DNA of 64,000 bases from Candidatus Kapaibacterium sp. (GCA_938031175.1 CALHGZ010000008.1:124001-188000); one strand, 5' to 3'. Shown: positions 28,062 to 37,026, counted from the first letter of the stretch. The notes: generated by a model from the sequence alone, not told the origin. Numbers and translations are program-made.

Positions 28062-28397
28062 TCAACATTCTTTAAATTTTATTGACAATCCCAATTCAAG
28101 AATATTCTCTTTCAAATTTTCAATGAATAAATCACAATTTAAAATATTACTTGTCTTAATTCTTTTACCTGCAAATTCAATTTCAATCACTTTGCCATTT
28201 TTTTTGACAAAGCAAACATCATCATAATTAACAAAGTTAGATTCGCCGATAAAATAGCTAATTTCAATATTATCACGCAAAGTGATTTTTTCTACATCAA
28301 CAATTGGACTTGAACCCATAATTAATAAAATGTAGTTGAAAATTTTTGAGAAAATATCCTTGCCAGTTTTTTTGGAGCAAAATTCAGCAAATTTCAT
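28062..28397 (-). CDS. Small protein of unknown function coupled to rfbC
   Basis: 111 residues, no signal peptide and no membrane segment. The middle is predicted beta-rich (VEKITLRDNIEISYFIG, VCFVKKNGKVIEIEFAGKRI) with a helical C-terminus. The start codon overlaps the rfbC stop (ATGA), so it is translationally coupled to that gene. I do not recognise a family. Coding potential rests on the clean overlap and open frame. It could be an accessory factor for the sugar epimerase, but the overlap alone does not show that. Confidence 0.5.
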   Translation of the reverse strand: MKFAEFCSKKTGKDIFSKIFNYILLIMGSSPIVDVEKITLRDNIEISYFIGESNFVNYDDVCFVKKNGKVIEIEFAGKRIKTSNILNCDLFIENLKENILELGLSIKFKEC

Positions 28398-28981
28398 AAT
28401 TTTTTTATATAATTATAACACAATGAATCGAAATATTTGCTTTGAACCCAATCTTCAAATTTAAGTGCTGATTTATCCTTATCTGATAAAATTGGCTCTT
28501 CATCTATATCCCAATCAATACCAACAACTTTGTCATTCCATAAAATTGAAACTTCCCCTTTTGAGTTATAATATTCAGTACATTTATAAAAAACAATTAA
28601 TTCCTCAGTCAAAGCCAGAAATCCATTTGCAAACCCCGGAGGTATCCAAAGACAATGATGATTTTGATCATTTAAATCAAAAGCAAACCATTTCCCTAAC
28701 CAAGGGGAGTTTTTTCTTACATCAATTTCAACTATTTTTGCTGCACCTTTTAAGACACGTATTAGTTTCCCTTGGGGTTTATCCCACTGAAAATGCATTC
28801 CACGCAATACATTTTTCTTTGAATAAGAAAAATTATCTTGTACGAAATTGACATTTACTCCGAATTTAGCAAGTTCATCGATGCGAAAACCCTCAAAAAA
28901 TTGACCTCTATTATCCTTGAAAATCTTTGATGAAAAGAGTTTCAGACCACATGCTAATTCGTTTATTAACTCAAAATGCAT
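28394..28981 (-). CDS. rfbC: dTDP-4-dehydrorhamnose 3,5-epimerase
   Basis: 195 residues, a cupin-fold epimerase of the dTDP-L-rhamnose pathway. Core motifs are FKDNRGQFFEGF, QDNFSYSKKNVLRGMHFQ (His of the active site), KLIRVLKGAAKIVEIDVRKNSP, and the WIPPGFANGFLAL segment. The chosen ATG gives the usual N-terminus; nine extra codons upstream reach within 2 nt or so of the -7 box, so they are not likely to be translated. The rfbA, rfbB and rfbD genes are not next to it, so the pathway is scattered. Its stop overlaps the start of the 111-aa gene. Confidence 0.88.
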   Translation of the reverse strand: MHFELINELACGLKLFSSKIFKDNRGQFFEGFRIDELAKFGVNVNFVQDNFSYSKKNVLRGMHFQWDKPQGKLIRVLKGAAKIVEIDVRKNSPWLGKWFAFDLNDQNHHCLWIPPGFANGFLALTEELIVFYKCTEYYNSKGEVSILWNDKVVGIDWDIDEEPILSDKDKSALKFEDWVQSKYFDSLCYNYIKKL

Positions 28982-29005
28982 AGCTCTCAGTAATAAAAAT
29001 AAATT

Positions 29006-29013
29006 CAAAATTA
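29006..29013 (-). promoter_or_regulatory. Bacteroidota-type -7 box (TAATTTTG) for rfbC
   Basis: Exact TAnnTTTG, 24 nt upstream of the preferred rfbC ATG. A longer rfbC start at 29008 would lie inside this box. Confidence 0.45.
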
Positions 29014-29172
29014 TAAAATTATCGTCAATTACATCACTTTTGAAAATATTATATTTTTATCAATGCTGAATATTAGACAATGGATTAATTTTAGCCAATC
29101 TATTTTTCATCTATCACAATCAATCTGATATAACTATTTGATTTTAAATTTACTACCAATATTGAACAATAA

Positions 29173-29189
29173 TTGGCACTTAAATTGTA
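29173..29189 (+). promoter_or_regulatory. Sigma-54 (-24/-12) promoter for the flagellar operon
   Basis: TTGGCACT-TAAA-TTGTA matches the sigma-54 consensus TTGGCACG-N4-TTGCA at nearly every position. GG and GT (usually GC) are spaced ten bases apart, as required. It ends 37 nt before the flgB start. The window also encodes RpoN. No enhancer-binding activator gene or obvious upstream activator site was found here. Confidence 0.75.
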
Positions 29190-29226
29190 ATTGATTCAAC
29201 ATTGAACATATTACGGAAATGTTGTT

Positions 29227-29646
29227 GTGATTAAAGACTATCTTTTTAAATCACGTATTCCATTAATGCAATCGGCATTAGATGCTTATGCATTGCGTCA
29301 ACAAACTATAGCTAAAAACATAGCAAATGCAACTTCAATTGATTATATTCCTGAAAAAGTAAAATTTGAGGAATTTTTTCAACAGGGAAAAATTTCGGCA
29401 ACTGGAATTAAGACCGATGAACTGCATATAGACATCGGAAAAGCATTGACGAATTCAGTAAAGCCAATAAAAGAACAAGCTGATATCCCTAAAGCCGAAA
29501 TTCTTTTTTCAGGAGAATCGCATGTAAATATAGATAAGGAAATGGCTGAACTAGCAAAAAATCAGATTCGATTCAGACTGGTTTCAAGAACGCTAAAAAA
29601 CTATATGTTAGCATTGCAAACAGCTATTACAGGTATAATAAAATGA
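29227..29646 (+). CDS. flgB: Flagellar basal-body rod protein FlgB
   Basis: 139 residues. The N-terminal rod/hook motif (ALDAYALRQQTIAKNIANATSIDYIPEKV) carries the conserved ANxANxxTxxY pattern in modified form. The C-terminus (NQIRFRLVSRTLKNYMLALQTAITG) forms the matching helix of the rod D0 coiled coil. FlgB is the proximal rod protein, exported by the flagellar type III apparatus. The start is GTG; an ATG 8 nt earlier is out of frame and closed at once. It is the first gene of the flagellar operon, 37 nt after the sigma-54 promoter. Confidence 0.9.
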   Translation: MIKDYLFKSRIPLMQSALDAYALRQQTIAKNIANATSIDYIPEKVKFEEFFQQGKISATGIKTDELHIDIGKALTNSVKPIKEQADIPKAEILFSGESHVNIDKEMAELAKNQIRFRLVSRTLKNYMLALQTAITGIIK

Positions 29647-29703
29647 GATTCAGTATTTTTTCTGATTAATTTTTAATAATTTTTCTACATATTTGATAAA
29701 ACA

Positions 29704-30189
29704 ATGAGTGAAAATTTATTTACGACATTCAATATCAGTTCGCAGGGGCTTTCAGTGCAAAGGCAACGTCTATCGGCAACAGCTAAGAATATAGCCAATG
29801 TCAACACAACAAAAGACATTGACGGTAAACCTTATAGGCGTGAAATAGTTGGAGTCAAAGCTATAAAAGGTACACCATTTGCCTCAGAGCTCAGAAATCA
29901 AATTGAACTCGAAACCACAAATCCTGCTCATACAAGTCGAAGCCTTTCTATAAATCCGGAGGGATACATAAATACCTTAAGAGCAGAAATCAGCAAAGAT
30001 AACTCGCAACCGAGACTGATTTACGAACCATCGCACCCAGACGCTAATGAAGATGGCTATGTAGCAGTTCCCAATATAAATATAGTTACTGAAATGGTTG
30101 AAATGATTGCAGCACAAAGAGCTTTCGAAGCCAATGCAAGTGTCATTGAATCTGCTAAAAATATGGCAAGGGATTCGCTCGAAATTTAA
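29704..30189 (+). CDS. flgC: Flagellar basal-body rod protein FlgC
   Basis: 161 residues. N-terminal rod motif FNISSQGLSVQRQRLSATAKNIANVNTTKD; the DG(K)PYRRE block; and the C-terminal EMVEMIAAQRAFEANASVIESAKNM, the classical FlgC ending. It packs above FlgB in the proximal rod. Spacing to flgB is 57 nt and to the next gene 31 nt. Confidence 0.95.
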   Translation: MSENLFTTFNISSQGLSVQRQRLSATAKNIANVNTTKDIDGKPYRREIVGVKAIKGTPFASELRNQIELETTNPAHTSRSLSINPEGYINTLRAEISKDNSQPRLIYEPSHPDANEDGYVAVPNINIVTEMVEMIAAQRAFEANASVIESAKNMARDSLEI

Positions 30190-30220
30190 TAATTTGTTCT
30201 GGCTCTAATAAAGGAGTGAT

Positions 30221-30517
30221 ATGAAAATCAACGGAATTGATGCTTACAAAAATGATTATGTAAATAAACCTGATAAAATAAAAGATATAATCTACGAAGT
30301 AAACAATAATGGCACTTCGCAGAATAATAATAAACCTGCTATAAAACTAGATTTAAAAGACATAAATGAGCTTGTGAGCAATAAAGAGAGAGATTTTTTC
30401 ATTAAATTATTTCCAGAAAGTTCTGAGCAATTAACCCGTCACGTATTGTTCAATAGAAATGGTAAATTACAGCAACAACCAATTATGAAAGGATTGATTA
30501 TTGACGGGAAAGCATAA
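30221..30517 (+). CDS. Unknown small protein in the flagellar operon (between flgC and fliE)
   Basis: 98 residues, no signal peptide, no Cys. A strong ribosome binding site (AAAGGAG) precedes the ATG, so it is almost certainly translated. The N-terminal half is Asn/Lys-rich and probably disordered. The C-terminal half has a compact amphipathic segment, NELVSNKERDFFIKLFPE, then HVLFNRNGKL. flgB-flgC-fliE are usually contiguous, so an inserted gene here is unusual. I do not recognise a family. Candidates by position are a rod-export chaperone or regulator, but nothing in the sequence proves this. Confidence 0.6.
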   Translation: MKINGIDAYKNDYVNKPDKIKDIIYEVNNNGTSQNNNKPAIKLDLKDINELVSNKERDFFIKLFPESSEQLTRHVLFNRNGKLQQQPIMKGLIIDGKA

Positions 30518-30556
30518 TTAATTAATTTATTAGGATTTATTGTGAAAGGATTCACT

Positions 30557-30856
30557 ATGCTTGATCCAATTCAAATTACAAACGAATTTTCTCCATTGAT
30601 TAAACAGCATAACCAAGTCAATCAGAAAAAAAATGCCTCATCTTTCGTTGATACATTAAAAGAATTCATTGATGATGTAAACAACTTGCAGAAAGAATCA
30701 GCAATACAAAGCGAAAAATTTATAAAAGGCGAACCAGTCGATATTCATACGGTTATGATTACTGCTGAAAAAGCTAAAACATCATTCAATTTACTATTGG
30801 AATTGCGTAATAAAGCATTGGAACTATACAGAGAAATCAATAGACTTCAGGTTTAA
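30557..30856 (+). CDS. fliE: Flagellar hook-basal body protein FliE
   Basis: 99 residues. The conserved C-terminal helix is present (VDIHTVMITAEKAKTSFNLLLELRNKALELYREI, here in pieces), as is the central SSFVDTLKEFIDDVNNLQ. FliE joins the MS ring to the rod and is an early export substrate. An ATG with AAAGGA 6 nt upstream is preferred; a GTG five codons earlier overlaps that site. Confidence 0.93.
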   Translation: MLDPIQITNEFSPLIKQHNQVNQKKNASSFVDTLKEFIDDVNNLQKESAIQSEKFIKGEPVDIHTVMITAEKAKTSFNLLLELRNKALELYREINRLQV

Positions 30857-30885
30857 CTGATGAATTTAATATAGGGTTTAGCTAA

Positions 30886-32658
30886 ATGGCAAAACAGTCT
30901 TTTCTAGAACAAACCACTGGCTTTTTTAAGAGATTAAGCACCGGACAAAAACTAATTTTTGGTGGCACTATCACTCTTGTGGTTTTAATTATTCTAATTT
31001 TGATATTTTCAGCATCAAAGCAAAACATGGCGGTACTTTATAATTCGCTAGATCCACAAGATGCCGCTAAAATTGTTGACATTTTAAATGAAAAAGAAAT
31101 AAAATACGAACTCCGTGATAACGGAACTACTATATTAATTGAAAGAAGCAAAATTTATGAAACACGTCTGCAACTTGCAAATGAAGGTTTACCTCAAACA
31201 AGCATAGTAGGATATGAAATTTTTGACAGGACAAATCTTGGAATGTCTGAATTTGTGCAAAAACTAAACTATCGTCGTGCATTAGAAGGAGAACTTGCCC
31301 GAACCATTAGCTCAGTTCAGGAAATTGAAAAAGCCCGTGTTCACATTGTTATTCCTGAGAAAGCATTGTTTGAAAAAGACCAAAAACCGCCAACTGCTTC
31401 AGTTATTTTAACTTTAAAATCTGGCAGAGGCATAAATAAATCATCAATTGAAGGCATACAAAACTTGATAGCTGGAAGCGTCGAGGGTATGAGCCCCGAC
31501 AACGTTACTGTTGTCGATCACAAAGGTAAAATTCTTAATGAACAACCACTCGATACAAAATCCATATCTGGAATAACAGCACAACAACACGAACAACAAA
31601 AAAAAGTTGAACAATATTTGGCTGATAAAGTTCAATCAATGCTTAATGAAGTATTGGGACCCGGCAATGCTCAGGTACGTGTAAATACAGAATTAGATTT
31701 TACCCAAAAGGAAACAACAATTACCGATTTCGACCCTGAAAAGCAAGTAGAACGTAGCACGCAAACTATTGAGGAAATACAAGAAACAACTGATTCTATT
31801 ATTATACAAAATCCAGATCAGATAGTCCAATCTATTGTACCTTACACAGGTTTAAAAAAGAGCCAAAGCAACATAATAGCTAATTATGAAATACCAAAAA
31901 CAGTAGAACATACCATTGAGGAAGTCGGTAAACTGAAAAGGCTATCCGTTGCTGTTGTTGTAAATGGAACTTACAAAATAGTTGAAGAAAACAATCAAAA
32001 GAGTCTTCAATATCTGCCTCGTTCAGAAGAAGAAATGCAAAAATTAACCGAAATCGTCAAAAACTCAATAGGTTACGATCCTACCCGTAATGATCAGGTT
32101 TCAGTTATCAATGTCCCTTTCAGCTCAAGATATGAAGAAGAAGAGTTGCTTAAAATTGGTGAAATCCCATGGTGGGAAAATCCTGATATTCAGAAATTAA
32201 TACTTCTTGGTGCGATAATCTTGATCACCACAATAATAATGTTCCGAATATTACGAGCCAAAGATATTAGTGAAAAGCTTGGGGTTACATTACTTTTACC
32301 CGAGAAATCATTAAAGGAAAGTTTAGAACAGGAGGGTTTAGAAGATATAGAATTAGTAGGTGAGGATACAATTCTGTTGCCACCGGAAAGCCCAACCCCA
32401 CTATTGTTAGAAACTGTTCAAACAGCTGAAGAATTACCTCCTTTTGAAGGAATTGCAAGCAAGCCACTCTACGACAAAGAAAAACTTCAGGAATTAGCTC
32501 GTACAAAACTCGAAGGTGCTCCAGATTTAACCGAAGATGCACTGATGAAACTTGAAATGAAGAAAAAAGTACAATCATATATGGAAAACGAAACTGAAAA
32601 CGCCGTAAAATTAGTAAGAATGTTATTATCACAAGAACCTGAAGAAAAGTCAAAATAA
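30886..32658 (+). CDS. fliF: Flagellar MS-ring protein FliF
   Basis: 590 residues. A first membrane helix (LIFGGTITLVVLIILILIF, residues ~25-45) and a second near the C-terminus (LILLGAIILITTIIMF, ~445-462) bracket the periplasmic ring-building domains. Conserved segments include VLYNSLDPQDAAKIVDILN, the EGELARTISSVQEIEKARVHIV stretch and GPGNAQVRVNTELDF. The cytoplasmic tail is expected to bind FliG. It forms the MS ring on which rotor and export gate assemble. fliG follows 64 nt later. Confidence 0.96.
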   Translation: MAKQSFLEQTTGFFKRLSTGQKLIFGGTITLVVLIILILIFSASKQNMAVLYNSLDPQDAAKIVDILNEKEIKYELRDNGTTILIERSKIYETRLQLANEGLPQTSIVGYEIFDRTNLGMSEFVQKLNYRRALEGELARTISSVQEIEKARVHIVIPEKALFEKDQKPPTASVILTLKSGRGINKSSIEGIQNLIAGSVEGMSPDNVTVVDHKGKILNEQPLDTKSISGITAQQHEQQKKVEQYLADKVQSMLNEVLGPGNAQVRVNTELDFTQKETTITDFDPEKQVERSTQTIEEIQETTDSIIIQNPDQIVQSIVPYTGLKKSQSNIIANYEIPKTVEHTIEEVGKLKRLSVAVVVNGTYKIVEENNQKSLQYLPRSEEEMQKLTEIVKNSIGYDPTRNDQVSVINVPFSSRYEEEELLKIGEIPWWENPDIQKLILLGAIILITTIIMFRILRAKDISEKLGVTLLLPEKSLKESLEQEGLEDIELVGEDTILLPPESPTPLLLETVQTAEELPPFEGIASKPLYDKEKLQELARTKLEGAPDLTEDALMKLEMKKKVQSYMENETENAVKLVRMLLSQEPEEKSK

Positions 32659-32722
32659 TTTCAATAAATATAATTTAATTTTCGTTTAATTAGTAACTTG
32701 AAAAAAATGTATCATAAATAAA

Positions 32723-33745
32723 ATGAAGAATCTAATAACATCATCCGACCAACTTACGAGCAAGCAAAAAGCAGCGGTATTGCTAATGTCCATGGAAGTA
32801 GATGTTGCAGCAAAAATTTTCAAAGAACTAGATATAAAAGAAGTAGAGCAAATAGCAGTAGAAATAACCAATCTTCGAGACATTTCACCTCAAGTTGTTG
32901 AAGAAGTTATTGAAGAATTCTATCAATTAATGACGGCACAAAGTTATATGGTCGAAGGTGGAATCGACTATGCACAAATGTTGCTCGAAAAAAGTTATGG
33001 GCTTGAACAAGCTAAAGAAATTATTGAAAAAATACGTGTATTAACTACCGTCCGCGGCTTTAATATATTGAAGAAAGCTGATCCACAGCAATTAGCTAAT
33101 TTTTTATCAAAGGAACATCCTCAAACAATAGCATTGATTTTATCACATCTTCCAGCAGATACAACAGCTGAGGTTCTGAACGAATTTCCAGAAGAACTCC
33201 GTGCAGAAACAATAATGAGAATAGCCAAAATCGGCAAAGTATCCCCACAATTGGTAAATCAAATTGAACACGTTGTTGATCAAATTGCTGAGGCAACATT
33301 ATCACAAAACCTTGCAGCACAAGGTGGTGCACAACTCGTTGCTAATATTTTAAATAAAAGTAATAACCAAACTGCAAAAGCTATGCTTGAAGCCATCGAG
33401 GAAAAAGATTTTTCTCTGGCTACTGAAATTAAAAGATTGATGTTTCTATTCGAAGATATTGTCCTTATTGACGATAAAGGAATTCAGCGAATACTTCGTG
33501 AAGTGGATAAAAGAGACCTTGCTCTTGCTCTCAAAGTCTCGGATGAAAAAATTAAACAAAAAATATTCAAAAATATGTCCGAGCGTGCAGCTTCAGTGGT
33601 TAAAGAAGAATTAGAATTTATGGGACCTGTTAAATTAAAAGAAGTTGAAGCTGCACAAATGCGTATTGTAGATATTATTAAACAGCTCGAAGAACAAGAA
33701 GAAATTGTCATCGGTGGTCGTGGTAAAGAAGATATTTTTGTATAA
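32723..33745 (+). CDS. fliG: Flagellar motor switch protein FliG
   Basis: 340 residues, normal length. Armadillo-type domains are visible: N-terminal KQKAAVLLMSMEVDVAAKIF; the middle-domain EHPQTIALILSHLP motif; and a C-terminal torque region with charged residues around FEDIVLIDDKGIQRILREVD and FKNMSERAASVVKEELEFMGPVK. FliG couples stator force to rotation and binds FliF and FliM. No fliM or fliN gene is present in this operon. Confidence 0.97.
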   Translation: MKNLITSSDQLTSKQKAAVLLMSMEVDVAAKIFKELDIKEVEQIAVEITNLRDISPQVVEEVIEEFYQLMTAQSYMVEGGIDYAQMLLEKSYGLEQAKEIIEKIRVLTTVRGFNILKKADPQQLANFLSKEHPQTIALILSHLPADTTAEVLNEFPEELRAETIMRIAKIGKVSPQLVNQIEHVVDQIAEATLSQNLAAQGGAQLVANILNKSNNQTAKAMLEAIEEKDFSLATEIKRLMFLFEDIVLIDDKGIQRILREVDKRDLALALKVSDEKIKQKIFKNMSERAASVVKEELEFMGPVKLKEVEAAQMRIVDIIKQLEEQEEIVIGGRGKEDIFV

Positions 33746-33758
33746 GCGAGTTTAGAAA

Positions 33759-34529
33759 TTGATAATAAAATTAACATCAAAGCAAAAAATCAAATCAATT
33801 TCATTCCAAAATTTTTCCATTCTGGAAAACCATGATGAATTTTTAGAAAATTTTAATGAAAAAGAAATTCAAGTAGAAAATGAACAAGAATCTGTCCCCC
33901 CTGAGATAAATCCACATCAGGAAATAACAGAAGATGAAAATTTATCAAGCGCCAAAATTCAAGAAGAAATTCAGAATGCATACAACCAAGGTTTTAACGA
34001 TGGCCAGCAAACAACAACTGCTGCATTCCAAGCACAAATACAACAACACCAAAAATGGCTGAAAAACATTGATTCAATCATCGAAGATCTACTTCACCAA
34101 TACAGCAAGTTAATTTCAGAACTCGAAAACCAAATTATTGACCTTTCAGTTTCCATCGCTAAACATATTTTGCAGACCGAGACTCTATTCAACTCCGAAA
34201 TTATAATCGAGCAAGTACGCAAAGCAGTAAAAGAATTGGATAATGAAATTGTTTTCAACATACGATTGAACCCCGAAAATATAAATGTATTAAAAAAGGC
34301 TAAAAGCGAATTAATTAATGATTCCACACTCGGTTCAAAAGTTAAGTTAATACCAGACAATTCAATAGAACCTGGAGGTTGTATTCTTGAAACATCAGCC
34401 GGTACAATTGATGCTACTCTTGATTCTCAGCTCGAAAAAATCAGAAATTCCTTGAAATACAATTTATTACAAAATAATGCAAAAAATGATAAAAACTTAA
34501 ACGATCTAAATTCAACAGAATCACAATGA
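33759..34529 (+). CDS. fliH: Flagellar export ATPase regulator FliH
   Basis: 256 residues. An acidic, variable N-terminus is followed by a coiled coil (EIQNAYNQGFNDGQQTTTAAF region) and a C-terminal V-ATPase E-subunit-like domain (LVPDxSIEPGG-type KLIPDNSIEPGGCILET). FliH holds FliI inactive and docks it to the export gate. No ATG is available in the first 80 codons, so a TTG 14 nt after fliG seems to be the start. Its stop overlaps the fliI start. Confidence 0.85.
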   Translation: MIIKLTSKQKIKSISFQNFSILENHDEFLENFNEKEIQVENEQESVPPEINPHQEITEDENLSSAKIQEEIQNAYNQGFNDGQQTTTAAFQAQIQQHQKWLKNIDSIIEDLLHQYSKLISELENQIIDLSVSIAKHILQTETLFNSEIIIEQVRKAVKELDNEIVFNIRLNPENINVLKKAKSELINDSTLGSKVKLIPDNSIEPGGCILETSAGTIDATLDSQLEKIRNSLKYNLLQNNAKNDKNLNDLNSTESQ

Positions 34530-35851
34530 TGAATAAATCATTATTTAAAAATAATTATAAAGAAAGATTAAAAAACATAAACCCGCTTCAATTAAGCGGG
34601 AAAATCACCAAAGTTATCGGTTTGGTACTCGAAAGCGACGGGCCTAAAGCCTCAATAGGAGAAATCTGCATATTGAAAAACAAATACGGTAAAGAAATTA
34701 GTCGTTCAGAAATAGTCGGTTTTAAAGAAAATAGAATATTGTCAATGATACTCGGTGAATTGACGGAAATATCTCCCGGAATGGAAATAGTAGCCACCGG
34801 AGAATCGCTTTCGGTACAGGTAGGTGATGCTTTATTAGGCAGAATCCTCGATGGATTAGGCAATCCAATGGATAATGGCAAACCTCTTAATTGCAATACA
34901 AGACGCTCCATATACGCACAACCGCCAAACCCACTCGAAAGAATGAGAATCACTCAGCCTATAGCAACTGGAATACGTTCCATCGATGGTTTACTCACAT
35001 TAGGAAAGGGGCAAAGAATCGGTATTTTTTCAGGCTCTGGCGTTGGTAAATCAACACTACTAGGAATGATTGCACGTAATACATCTGCTGACATCAATGT
35101 AATTGCTCTCATTGGTGAAAGAGGTCGTGAAGTAAGAGAATTTATCGAGCGCGATCTTGGCGAAGCTGGCTTGAGTAGATCAATAGTCATCGTTGCAACT
35201 AGCGATGCACCATCACTTGTCAGAGTGAAAGCCGCTTTGGTTGCGACAACTATAGCTGAATACTTCAGAGATCGCGGACTCGACGTTATGCTTATGATGG
35301 ATTCTGCCACAAGACTTGCAATGGCACAGCGTGAAGTAGGATTAACAATCGGTGAGCCTCCTACAACTAAAGGCTATACACCGTCGGTTTTTAGCCTTTT
35401 GCAAAAAACAATGGAACGAGCCGGTACATCCACAAGAGGTTCCATAACGGGTCTTTACACTGTCCTCGTCGAAGGCGATGATATGAATGAACCAATTGCT
35501 GATACTGCAAGAGGTATTCTCGATGGTCATATTGTATTATCCAGAAAATTAGCTTCATTAGGACATTACCCTGCCATAGACATACTGGAAAGTATAAGCA
35601 GATTAAAAAATGATATAATTTCTGAAAAACATTATGAAGCTTCGCTGGAAATTATTGAAATCTTAGCTACATATAAAAATGCTGAGGATTTAATCAGTGT
35701 AGGTGCTTACCAACGTGGAACTAATTCAAAAATTGACAAAGCCATTAATATGATTGATACCATAAACAATTTTCTTAAACAAAAAATCTATGAAACTACA
35801 TCATTTCAACAAACTGTCGATGAATTAATTAAAATTGCAAATCTTAAATAG
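34526..35851 (+). CDS. fliI: Flagellum-specific ATP synthase FliI
   Basis: 441 residues of the F1-beta-like export ATPase. Walker A is GIFSGSGVGKST; Walker B ends DVMLMMDSATRLA; the GYTPSVFSLLQKTMERAG and EPIADTARGILDGHIVL segments are typical of FliI. It uses ATP to help unfold and deliver flagellar export substrates. Two adjacent ATG codons begin the gene and overlap the fliH stop, indicating coupling. Confidence 0.97.
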   Translation: MMNKSLFKNNYKERLKNINPLQLSGKITKVIGLVLESDGPKASIGEICILKNKYGKEISRSEIVGFKENRILSMILGELTEISPGMEIVATGESLSVQVGDALLGRILDGLGNPMDNGKPLNCNTRRSIYAQPPNPLERMRITQPIATGIRSIDGLLTLGKGQRIGIFSGSGVGKSTLLGMIARNTSADINVIALIGERGREVREFIERDLGEAGLSRSIVIVATSDAPSLVRVKAALVATTIAEYFRDRGLDVMLMMDSATRLAMAQREVGLTIGEPPTTKGYTPSVFSLLQKTMERAGTSTRGSITGLYTVLVEGDDMNEPIADTARGILDGHIVLSRKLASLGHYPAIDILESISRLKNDIISEKHYEASLEIIEILATYKNAEDLISVGAYQRGTNSKIDKAINMIDTINNFLKQKIYETTSFQQTVDELIKIANLK

Positions 35852-35891
35852 TTTTATTAAATTTCGAATTAATAATTATTAATTTGTTAAA

Positions 35892-36332
35892 ATGGCAAAA
35901 AAATTCACATTTCGGCTCGACCCCATATTAAAAATCCGTTCTTATATAGTTTCGCTCACAAAAGACGAGTTAACTCAAATTGTGAGGAAAAGAAACGAAA
36001 AAGAAGAATTAATAAATAATAAAGAACAATACTATAAAAGTCTTATAGCAATCAAACCAAATTCGGGTAAAGCATTAGATATGCAAGCTATTGTCAGTCA
36101 CCAAGAAAAGGTAAAAGAAGAAATTAAAAAGCTAAAATACGAAAAAACACAACTTCAAGAAATTGAAAATTACAAAAGAGCAAAGCTTACTGACGCTATG
36201 CAAAAAGAAAAAATGTTGGAAAAACTCAAAGAAAGAAAAAAGGAAATACATAACAACCAATTATCCAAGGAAGAAACTATCATCTTAGACGATATTGGGC
36301 GGGTTGCACAATCTAAAATTCAAAAATTTTAA
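35892..36332 (+). CDS. fliJ: Flagellar export chaperone/coiled-coil protein FliJ
   Basis: 146 residues, almost entirely helical coiled coil, starting FTFRLDPILKIRSYI, which is the usual FliJ opening (F-x-L-x-x-I/L-x-x-R). It follows fliI in the position expected for FliJ, the central-stalk-like protein linking the ATPase to the FlhA gate. The sequence is poorly conserved, so identity rests on opening, length, helicity and place. Confidence 0.85.
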   Translation: MAKKFTFRLDPILKIRSYIVSLTKDELTQIVRKRNEKEELINNKEQYYKSLIAIKPNSGKALDMQAIVSHQEKVKEEIKKLKYEKTQLQEIENYKRAKLTDAMQKEKMLEKLKERKKEIHNNQLSKEETIILDDIGRVAQSKIQKF

Positions 36333-36357
36333 ATTTAAATAATTTTCTTGCTTAATA

Positions 36358-37026
36358 ATGAGGTATAGAAATTTAATATTGATTGCAATAGTATCAGTAC
36401 TCTCAACGACCTTACTCTTTACAGCTTTTTTAATTACCTACAAAATTGACCCTGCTATACTTGGCTTACCGAGATCAAATGAAATAATCGAAATGGACTA
36501 TCCCATCGAAATCAGCTCAAAAAAATTAAAAGAATTAGAAAAAAAATCTGCACTAGCAATCCTTATCTCAGAACAGTACGACTCCCTCAATTCATCTTAC
36601 AAACTAATTCAAGACTCATTGAGAGTAAAAAAGAATGAACTTAAAATTCTTTCTGACTCCTCACAAAAGTTTTTCGAAATTATATCCGAAAAGCAAAACG
36701 AAGCAAATAAACTCAGAGATTCATTAGAAAAAATTAAAATAAAATACAATCTGGCAGAAAATGAAATTAGCAATTTAAAAACGAAGCTAGCAGAAACTCA
36801 ACAAATACTTAAATCAAGAAAAGATTCCCTCCAAGAGCAACATTACCGTGTCTTTGCAAAAATATATAACAATTCAAATCCAGCCGATGTTGCAAAAATA
36901 TTAGAAAAAATTGACGAACGAGACGCTTCGCAAATCCTAAAATTTATGAATCAAAAAAAAGCTGGCAAGGTAATTGAGGCATTAGATCCTAAGATAGCTG
37001 CAGCAATTTTGCTATTATCAAATTAA
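36358..37026 (+). CDS. MotE-like protein (membrane helix, coiled coil, MgtE_N domain)
   Basis: 222 residues. One N-terminal membrane helix (LILIAIVSVLSTTLLFTAFLI), a periplasmic coiled coil (about 60-165) and a C-terminal MgtE N-domain (NPADVAKILEKIDERDASQILKFMNQKKAGKVIEALDPKIAAAIL, here in pieces). The fold of that last part is shared with FliG armadillo repeats. The layout matches MotE, the chaperone-like partner of MotC in alphaproteobacteria, and similar proteins encoded near fliJ/fliK in Gram-positives. A periplasmic scaffold for stator or rod is the likely role; this is inferred from family and location. Confidence 0.7.
   Translation: MRYRNLILIAIVSVLSTTLLFTAFLITYKIDPAILGLPRSNEIIEMDYPIEISSKKLKELEKKSALAILISEQYDSLNSSYKLIQDSLRVKKNELKILSDSSQKFFEIISEKQNEANKLRDSLEKIKIKYNLAENEISNLKTKLAETQQILKSRKDSLQEQHYRVFAKIYNNSNPADVAKILEKIDERDASQILKFMNQKKAGKVIEALDPKIAAAILLLSN

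Noticed and set aside
30310-30328. TGGCAC sequence inside the 98-aa flagellar gene as a second sigma-54 site
   Set aside because: No TTG/GC element at the -12 position; it lies in coding sequence.
34588-35310. Two minus-strand ORFs of ~120 codons opposite fliI
   Set aside because: Arise from codon bias on the complementary strand of an unambiguous FliI gene.
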